A stretch of DNA of 11,025 bases from an uncultured Bacteroidales bacterium (GTDB taxonomy: Bacteria > Bacteroidota > Bacteroidia > Bacteroidales > P3), in assembly GCA_947177845.1 (NCBI GenBank), contig CAMWVZ010000023.1, forward strand, positions 1-11,025. The letters run 5' to 3'. A program made the position numbers and the translations under genes. Within the stretch, counting starts at the first letter, position 1. Each line of letters opens with the position of its first letter. Of this stretch, positions 5,647-11,025 are shown piece by piece. The notes below the pieces were generated by a model that saw only the letters and a program-made list of their open reading frames with translations, was not told the DNA's origin and did no database searches.

Positions 5647-7128
5647 ATGAAAATCAGTATTCTGCAAGATGTGTTTTCTTCGGATGCAACGGAGAATGTC
5701 AAGAAGATAAAGAACGCATACAAGAAAGCGGTGGAGGCCGGTGCGGATATGCTCGTGCTGCCCCGCAACGCCGCCGAGACCGCCCCCGCCCGTGATTTGC
5801 TGAGGCTCACCACATCGACCACCGCCCTTGCGTTCAACACCTCCTTCGACGAAGAACTCCACGCCCCCGCGATTCTGCTCGCCCTCGACGGCCACGTGCA
5901 CACCCGTATTCCCGTGTCCTGTGCGCGCATGTTGCAGGAATGCGTGTTCGAATACCAAGGACAAAATATCCTGCTCACCTTCTTCGACGAGGAAATCTGC
6001 CCGGTGGAACGCTACGGTGAAATCATCGAGAAAATAGATTTGGGCATCTTCATGGACAACCGCCCCTTCCTCACCGACAGGGAAGACACTCACAAGGCCC
6101 GTCTGAGGGAAACCGCCGGGAGCCTGCCCGCTATGGTCTATGTCGCCCAGGCTGGCGGCTACGAGACGCAGGCGTTGCGCGGCGTCTCCTCCTGCTGGAT
6201 ACAAGGGAAGAATGCTCTGCAACTGCCTTATTTCGAGAGCGGTTTCGCTACTTTCGATACCGAAGACACGGCAAGCGCCGAAAAGCCCGAAGAGGCCGAG
6301 CGCCCGCAAATCGCGCTTATCCACGATGCGATTGTGCGTGTCATCGCCGACTACTTCAAGCATTGCCACACCGCCAAGGCTGTGATAGGGCTTTCGGGCG
6401 GCATCGATTCGTCTGTGGTGATGCCTTTGGCCGTGGAAGCCTTGGGGCGGCAGAATGTGTTCGGCATCATGATGCCCTCGCAATTCTCCACCGACCATTC
6501 GGTGAAAGATGCCGTCGACTTGGCCGAGAACTTACAGATTCACTATGAGATAATTCCTATCAAACCGCTGTATGACGTGTTCATGCAGCAACTCAAGCCC
6601 GTGTTCGGCAACCTGCCTTTCGGTCTGGCCGAAGAAAACCTGCAGGCCCGTATCCGCGGCAACCTGCTCATGGCCACCGCCAACAAACACGGCGCCATCG
6701 TGCTCAACACCTCCAACAAAAGCGAAGCCGTCTGCGGCTACGGAACCCTCTACGGCGACCTCTGCGGAGGCCTTTCCGTGTTGGGCGACCTCTACAAAAG
6801 TCAGGTGTATGCGTTGGCGCATTACATCAACCGCAAGAAAGAAATCGTGCCGCAGAACAGCATCACCAAAGCGCCCTCGGCCGAATTGCGCCCCGGGCAG
6901 AAAGACAGCGACTCTCTTCCCGACTACGATCTCATCGAGAAAATCATGCGCTTGCATCTGGAACAGCATCTCGACGAGAAAGCCCTTATCGGGGCGGGGT
7001 GCGAGGAAGCGGCGGTGAAGCGCGTGTTGGGACTTTTTGTCCGCAACGAATACAAACGCCGGCAGACACCGCCGATTGTACGGCTTTCCACCACTTGCCT
7101 CGGCGCGGATATACGCCTACCCCTGTAA
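5647..7128 (+). CDS. nadE: NAD+ synthetase with a degenerate amidase-like N-terminal domain
   Basis: This 493-residue cytoplasmic enzyme makes NAD+ from nicotinate adenine dinucleotide, ATP and a nitrogen donor. The C-terminal synthetase domain (about 228-493) looks intact: the ATP-pyrophosphatase loop SGGIDS (250-255), MPSQFSTDHSVKDA, EENLQARIRG (from 329), NTSNKSEAVCGYGTLYGD, KAPSAELRPGQKDSDSLPDY. The N-terminal part (1-225) aligns with the nitrilase/glutaminase domain of glutamine-dependent NadE. For example, PRNAAETAPARDLL (39-52) matches the usual PELALTGYPPxDLL, and VFEYQG (100-105) precedes the usual ICEDLW block. The catalytic Glu is Arg40, the Cys position is Phe113, and no Lys occurs between residues 28 and 128. 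The domain is also shorter than usual. Ammonia dependence, or a separate glutaminase partner, is inferred. The 3' end overlaps clpB. Confidence 0.93.
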   Translation: MKISILQDVFSSDATENVKKIKNAYKKAVEAGADMLVLPRNAAETAPARDLLRLTTSTTALAFNTSFDEELHAPAILLALDGHVHTRIPVSCARMLQECVFEYQGQNILLTFFDEEICPVERYGEIIEKIDLGIFMDNRPFLTDREDTHKARLRETAGSLPAMVYVAQAGGYETQALRGVSSCWIQGKNALQLPYFESGFATFDTEDTASAEKPEEAERPQIALIHDAIVRVIADYFKHCHTAKAVIGLSGGIDSSVVMPLAVEALGRQNVFGIMMPSQFSTDHSVKDAVDLAENLQIHYEIIPIKPLYDVFMQQLKPVFGNLPFGLAEENLQARIRGNLLMATANKHGAIVLNTSNKSEAVCGYGTLYGDLCGGLSVLGDLYKSQVYALAHYINRKKEIVPQNSITKAPSAELRPGQKDSDSLPDYDLIEKIMRLHLEQHLDEKALIGAGCEEAAVKRVLGLFVRNEYKRRQTPPIVRLSTTCLGADIRLPL

Positions 7129-9729
7129 ATCCGACGGTTTTTCGTTGTAAATCACGAATTTTCCATCGAAAGAATCCAATCGTACAGGACGTAACCTATC
7201 GAGCTTCTCGCCCAAAATCTGCTTGGAGATTTCGTTCACGATATGCTGTTGGATGAAGCGTTTGATAGGACGCGCCCCATATTGCGGGTCGTAGGCCTGA
7301 CGGGCGATGTCGGCATAGGTTTCCTCGCTTATCAGAAGCTCGTAGCCGTTTTTGCGCATCAATTCCGACACATGCCGCATCTGCAATTTCACCACATCCA
7401 GAATTTGGGTGCGCGAAAGCGGATGAAACACAATCACTTCGTCCACACGGTTCAGGAATTCGGGGCGCATATGCATACGCAACTCGTTGAGCACTTGCTC
7501 TTTGCTCTTTCGATAGGCCTCTTCTTCCCCGTTCTCCTTCATCTCGTCGAAAGCCTGCTGGATATAGGCGGCTCCCAAATTCGAGGTCATGATGACGATA
7601 GTGTTCTTAAAATCGGCCACGCGTCCCTTGTTGTCGGTCAAACGTCCGTCGTCCAACACCTGCAGCAATATATTAAATACGTCGGGGTGCGCCTTTTCGA
7701 TTTCGTCCAGTAGAATCACCGAATAGGGACGGCGGCGCACCGCTTCGGTAAGCTGCCCGCTTTCCTCATAGCCCACATAGCCCGGAGGAGCCCCCACCAG
7801 ACGCGACACCGTGTGCTTTTCCTGATATTCGCTCATATCGATGCGCACCATGGCTTTTTCGTCGTTGAACAGATAGTCGGCCAAGGCCTTGGCGATTTCG
7901 GTTTTTCCCACGCCCGTGGTACCCATGAAGATGAACGACCCGATAGGACGGTTTTCGTCGCTCAGCCCCGCCCGGCTGCGGCGGATAGCGTCGGCAATGG
8001 CGCCTATGGCTTCGTCCTGACCCACCACGCGCTTGTGCAGTTCCTCTTCTATATGAAGCAGTTTCTCGCGTTCGCTCTGCAACATACGGCTCAACGGAAT
8101 GCCCGTCCAACGCGACACCACATCGGCGATTTCCTCACTGCCCACCTCTTCCTTAATCATCGCGCCCAAGGCCTGTTGCTCGCCAAGTTTCTTCTTGAGT
8201 TCCTCCACCTTGCGTTCGGATTCCTTGATACGCCCGTAGCGCAGTTCGGCCACTTTCTCATAGTTGCCCAGACGCTCGGCCTGCTGCGCCTCGAACTTGT
8301 AGCGTTCTATGGCGTTCATCTCCTCCTGAATGCCGTCCACCGTTTCTTTCTCGGTCTTCCACTTGGCTTTCATGCTGTCGCGTTCCGTGGAAAGATTGGC
8401 GATTTCCTCGGTGAGTTCGGAAAGCTTCTTCTCGTCTTTCTCGCGCTTGATAGCCTCGCGTTCAATCTCCAACTGCCTTATCTTGCGTTCGATTTCGTCG
8501 AGCTTTTCGGGCACCGAATCAATTTCCAGACGCAGTTTGGCCGCCGCCTCGTCCACCAAGTCGATAGCCTTGTCGGGCAGGTAACGGTCTGTGATATAGC
8601 GGTGTGAAAGTTCCACGGCGGCAATCAGGGCTTCGTCCTTGATACGCACATGATGATGCGTTTCGTAGCGTTCCTTGAGCCCGCGCATAATCGAAATGCT
8701 GTCCTCCACGCTCGGTTCGTCCACATACACGGTCTGAAAACGACGTTCCAGCGCCTTGTCCTTTTCAAAATACTTCTGATACTCGCCCAAAGTGGTGGCG
8801 CCAATCGAGCGCAATTCGCCCCGCGCCAGCGCCGGCTTGAGGATATTGGCCGCGTCCATCGCGCCTTCTCCGCCTCCGGCACCCACCAAGGTGTGGATTT
8901 CGTCGATAAAGAGGATGATTTCGCCTTCGGCGGCAATCACCTCTTTCACAACGCTTTTCAAGCGTTCTTCGAATTCGCCCTTATACTTGGCGCCCGCAAT
9001 CAGCGCGCCCATGTCGAGCGAAAACACCTGCTTGCTCTTGAGCGTCTCCGACACGTCTCCGCCCACGATACGTTGCGCCAACCCCTCGGCGATGGCGGTC
9101 TTGCCCACGCCGGGCTCGCCTATCAACAAAGGATTGTTCTTGGTACGACGGCTGAGAATCTGCAAGACACGGCGGATTTCCTCGTCGCGCCCGATAACCG
9201 GATCGAGTTTCCCCTTGCGCGCCATATCGTTCAGGTTGCGTGCGTATTTATTGAGCGCCTGATAATTACCCTCGGCATTGGGGTCTTTCACGCTTTCCCC
9301 CTTGCGCAACTCCCGAATGGCCGCCTTGAGAGGCTGCGCGCTCACCCCGTTCTCTTTCAAGAGGCGGGCGGCTTCGCTGTCTTGGTCTAAAATCGCCAGC
9401 AGGAGCGTTTCGAGCGTCACGAATTCGTCGCCGAAATCCTTGAGCGAACTCTGCGCCTTGAGCAGGATTTGTTCGGCATGAGGCGTAAGATAGGGGTTCC
9501 CGCCGCTCGATTTGGGCAGCGCCGCGATTTTTTCGTCCAACTTGCGTTGTATCTCGCGGGTGTCGGCACCCACTTTCTTGAACAGGAACGGAAGTACGTT
9601 TTCGTCAACAACTCCCAGCGCCTTAAGCAGGTGCAGGTCGTCAACGGCTTGATTCCGGTTGGCTTCGGCCACTTCCACAGCTTTCTGAATGGCTTCCTGC
9701 GCTTTGATAGTGAAATTGTTGAAATTCAT
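7117..9729 (-). CDS. clpB: ATP-dependent disaggregase ClpB (Hsp100)
   Basis: This 870-residue protein is close to E. coli ClpB (857). It is a hexameric cytoplasmic chaperone that extracts polypeptides from aggregates together with DnaK/DnaJ/GrpE. Domains in order: N-terminal Clp repeat domain (1-145); first AAA+ domain with Walker A GEPGVGKT (204-211) and Walker B FIDEIH (Asp276, Glu277); the long coiled-coil M domain (about 410-530, rich in Lys/Glu with leucine repeats), which separates ClpB from ClpA/ClpX; second AAA+ domain with Walker A GTTGVGKT (603-610), pore loop GYVGYE and Walker B ILLDEIEKAHP. There is no IGF/L loop for ClpP binding that I can see. The ATG at 9729 is chosen because MNFNNFTIKAQEAIQKA is the family N-terminus; the frame stays open upstream to 9864 but is not conserved-looking. 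There is no Shine-Dalgarno, and no recognisable heat-shock operator was seen. Confidence 0.97.
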   Translation of the reverse strand: MNFNNFTIKAQEAIQKAVEVAEANRNQAVDDLHLLKALGVVDENVLPFLFKKVGADTREIQRKLDEKIAALPKSSGGNPYLTPHAEQILLKAQSSLKDFGDEFVTLETLLLAILDQDSEAARLLKENGVSAQPLKAAIRELRKGESVKDPNAEGNYQALNKYARNLNDMARKGKLDPVIGRDEEIRRVLQILSRRTKNNPLLIGEPGVGKTAIAEGLAQRIVGGDVSETLKSKQVFSLDMGALIAGAKYKGEFEERLKSVVKEVIAAEGEIILFIDEIHTLVGAGGGEGAMDAANILKPALARGELRSIGATTLGEYQKYFEKDKALERRFQTVYVDEPSVEDSISIMRGLKERYETHHHVRIKDEALIAAVELSHRYITDRYLPDKAIDLVDEAAAKLRLEIDSVPEKLDEIERKIRQLEIEREAIKREKDEKKLSELTEEIANLSTERDSMKAKWKTEKETVDGIQEEMNAIERYKFEAQQAERLGNYEKVAELRYGRIKESERKVEELKKKLGEQQALGAMIKEEVGSEEIADVVSRWTGIPLSRMLQSEREKLLHIEEELHKRVVGQDEAIGAIADAIRRSRAGLSDENRPIGSFIFMGTTGVGKTEIAKALADYLFNDEKAMVRIDMSEYQEKHTVSRLVGAPPGYVGYEESGQLTEAVRRRPYSVILLDEIEKAHPDVFNILLQVLDDGRLTDNKGRVADFKNTIVIMTSNLGAAYIQQAFDEMKENGEEEAYRKSKEQVLNELRMHMRPEFLNRVDEVIVFHPLSRTQILDVVKLQMRHVSELMRKNGYELLISEETYADIARQAYDPQYGARPIKRFIQQHIVNEISKQILGEKLDRLRPVRLDSFDGKFVIYNEKPSDLQG

Positions 9730-9898
9730 TTTGTGTAGTTTTTTGAAAACAGCCTTTATCAAATAGCTTGCCAAAGGAAATTTTGGGACACGATGTGACG
9801 AAATGACGTGATAATAACGACAAAACGTCTTATTTTCAGAGTTTTGAAGCAAAATTCGCGACAAATTTTCAGAAAAACCGATTTCCGCTGATTTACCT

Positions 9899-9906
9899 TA
9901 TCTTTG
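9899..9906 (+). promoter_or_regulatory. -7 element directly before the unknown secreted protein gene
   Basis: TATCTTTG matches TAnnTTTG exactly and ends six bases before the ATG at 9913. Transcription would then begin at or very near that ATG, suggesting a leaderless or nearly leaderless mRNA, or translation from the second ATG at 9922. No clear TTTG is found at -33. The rest of the 183-bp clpB upstream region (9730-9912) is AT-rich with no other gene seen. Confidence 0.5.
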
Positions 9907-9912
9907 TTTTCC

Positions 9913-10902
9913 ATGAAAAGGATGAGTTTGCGTCGGTTTCTGCGCGGCCTTGCCGTTGTTCTCCCCTTGCTTTTGTGTGCGGCGGGTGTTTCCGCATGGG
10001 CGTCGGAGGCTTCCGAAACCGATATTTCCGAGCGTGTTTCCGAATTGAACCGTTTGTTTTCAAAGATTTATGAAGCGGATGAAGAAAGCCGCTGGAATGC
10101 CTGCGACAGCTTCACAAATGCCGCCCGTCAGGTAATGGAAGACTATGCCGATGCGGATTTTCCCTTCGATAAAATCCGTAACATCAATTATTTCAAAGCC
10201 GATAACGGAAGTTTCCGCATGCTCAACTGGGGCATTCCCGAAGCCTCGGGCACGGTAACCTACAAGGCCTTGCTACAAGTGCATCGCGCCACCAAAGACG
10301 ACCATATCCTCTACGAACTCAACGATATGTCGGCCTACTATCCGTATCCCGAAGGCGAAATCCTCACGCCCGACACATGGTGGGGCGCCTTCTATTATCA
10401 ATGTATCGAGAAGAAAGTAGACAACCGCACCTATTATACGTTCTTGGGTTGGAACTCGGGACTATCTCTCTATCAACAGAGTGTGATTGAGGTGATGCGC
10501 ATCAAGCCCGACGGAAGCGTGGAGTTCGGCGCCTCGCTCTTTGTCAACAAGGGTAGGGTAGCGGGGAGTGAAAGGGTAGATAAATCCCTGAAAGACTCCG
10601 AGATAAAACGGGTGGTGTTCCGTTTCAGCCGAAGGAGCGGCATGATTCTCCGCTACGATTATCAGACCTATGCCGAAAAGAATGCCAAAGGCAAGCGGGT
10701 GGAGCGCAAGGCCGACATGATTATCTTCGATGTCCTTACCCCGCGTCAGTCGGCCATGTCCGACGACTACGCCTACTATATTCCTATGGGGGGAACGTAT
10801 CAGGCGTATGTTTTTCAAGACAATAAGTGGAGATTGAAAGGGGAGGTGAGTGCCCGCAATCCGGAACGGCATCCCAAAAGTTCACGTCCGAGGCATCCGT
10901 AA
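9913..10902 (+). CDS. Secreted protein of unknown function, conserved-looking in Bacteroidota
   Basis: This 329-residue protein has a basic N-terminus (MKRMSLRRFLRG) and hydrophobic core (LAVVLPLLLCAAGVSA), so it is probably exported with cleavage near residues 28-31. The mature part starts with an acidic helical segment (ASETDISERVSELNRLFSKIYEADEE). A mixed alpha/beta body follows, marked by ILTPDTWWGAFYYQCIE (Trp156-Trp157) and YYTFLGWNSG (Gly179-Trp180), then SVIEVMRIKPDGSVEFG and a run of short beta-strands. The W-GA-YYQ / Y-LGW / VIEV pattern resembles a family of uncharacterised secreted proteins I recall from Bacteroidota, but I cannot name a domain. The C-terminal tail is basic and Pro/Arg-rich. 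Start choices are ATG 9913 or ATG 9922; a TTG at 9904 lies inside the promoter box and is unlikely. It is transcribed divergently from clpB and looks monocistronic. Confidence 0.8.
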   Translation: MKRMSLRRFLRGLAVVLPLLLCAAGVSAWASEASETDISERVSELNRLFSKIYEADEESRWNACDSFTNAARQVMEDYADADFPFDKIRNINYFKADNGSFRMLNWGIPEASGTVTYKALLQVHRATKDDHILYELNDMSAYYPYPEGEILTPDTWWGAFYYQCIEKKVDNRTYYTFLGWNSGLSLYQQSVIEVMRIKPDGSVEFGASLFVNKGRVAGSERVDKSLKDSEIKRVVFRFSRRSGMILRYDYQTYAEKNAKGKRVERKADMIIFDVLTPRQSAMSDDYAYYIPMGGTYQAYVFQDNKWRLKGEVSARNPERHPKSSRPRHP

Positions 10903-10951
10903 GGAACGACGGTCCGGGTCTCGCCCCGGCACGCTCCCTGCCGTCGTGTCC
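10903..10951 (+). terminator. GC-rich nested hairpin after the unknown secreted protein gene
   Basis: An outer stem ACGACGG (10906-10912) pairs with CCGTCGT (10941-10947), with possible extension by GGA (10903-10905) to TCC (10949-10951). An inner stem CCGGG (10914-10918) pairs with CCCGG (10925-10929). It begins right after the stop codon, so it probably ends or protects the transcript. There is no T-tract, so it is not a classical intrinsic terminator. Confidence 0.4.
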
Positions 10952-10965
10952 CTATTATATATAGG
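10951..10965. repeat. Small AT-rich inverted repeat
   Basis: CCTAT (10951-10955) and ATAGG (10961-10965) are inverted around a five-base AT loop, immediately beyond the GC-rich hairpin. It may be the second part of a transcription end region. The remaining bases to 11025 hold no gene that I can see. Confidence 0.3.
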
Positions 10966-11025
10966 TGTGTCTTCCCATACTCCCTTTCGCCCCCTCTTTT
11001 GAGCCCTGAGTGTTGAAAATTTTTC

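Noticed and set aside
7813..8607. Plus-strand open frame opposite clpB
   Set aside because: Hydrophobic His/Phe-rich translation generated by the reverse of the ClpB coiled coil; no start context.
9805..9829. GACGT ... ACGTC inverted repeat in the clpB upstream region as a heat-shock operator
   Set aside because: Only five bases per arm with a 15-base spacer, unlike CIRCE or HAIR operators; not enough to call a site.
10998..11025. TTTG at 10998-11001 as the -33 element of a following gene
   Set aside because: The matching -7 box would lie at or beyond the window end and cannot be seen.
1..11025. CRISPR arrays, tRNA or rRNA genes, insertion sequences, phage genes
   Set aside because: Looked for on reading both strands; no regular repeats, cloverleaf pattern, transposase or integrase was seen.

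Overview
The window looks like chromosomal DNA of a moderately GC-rich member of the Bacteroidota. Three things point there. Copies of the Bacteroidota -7 promoter element TAnnTTTG sit just upstream of four genes or operons. A GldB-family lipoprotein lies close to an NAD+ synthetase gene, an association I recall from this phylum. Most starts lack a Shine-Dalgarno sequence, and two outer-membrane barrel proteins end in Phe. No genus can be assigned from the sequence alone.

Layout. Positions 1-808 are AT-rich and carry a type II toxin-antitoxin pair (RelE/HigB-like toxin, then an XRE antitoxin) joined by an ATGA overlap. Its promoter matches the phylum consensus and is covered by a 24-bp near-perfect palindrome, the likely autoregulatory operator. 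Positions 880-3014 are GC-rich and encode a metal-efflux operon: a 71-residue stand-alone metal-binding (HMA) protein followed by a P1B-2 type Zn/Cd/Pb ATPase that has no metal-binding domain of its own. Positions 3023-4690 (minus strand) encode an outer-membrane beta-barrel protein and the GldB-like lipoprotein. From a short divergent promoter region, 4721-7128 (plus strand) encodes a second beta-barrel protein with an Ala/Pro/Ser/Thr/Lys-rich linker, then NAD+ synthetase. Positions 7117-9729 (minus strand) encode the disaggregase ClpB, whose 3' end overlaps nadE by 12 bp. Divergent from clpB, 9913-10902 encodes a secreted protein of unknown function, followed by GC-rich hairpins.

How the genes work together. 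The toxin-antitoxin pair is self-contained and looks acquired. The HMA protein plausibly serves the ATPase as a metal donor or sensor domain. The two barrel proteins and GldB are all envelope proteins around one divergent promoter region, and nadE is probably co-transcribed with one barrel gene. ClpB is a housekeeping chaperone.

There is no obvious large novel system here. The most unusual points are the NAD+ synthetase, whose fused glutaminase-like domain has lost its Glu-Lys-Cys triad, and the well-defined operator on the toxin-antitoxin promoter. No stretch longer than 300 bases lacks a gene. The largest gap is the 183-bp clpB upstream region.
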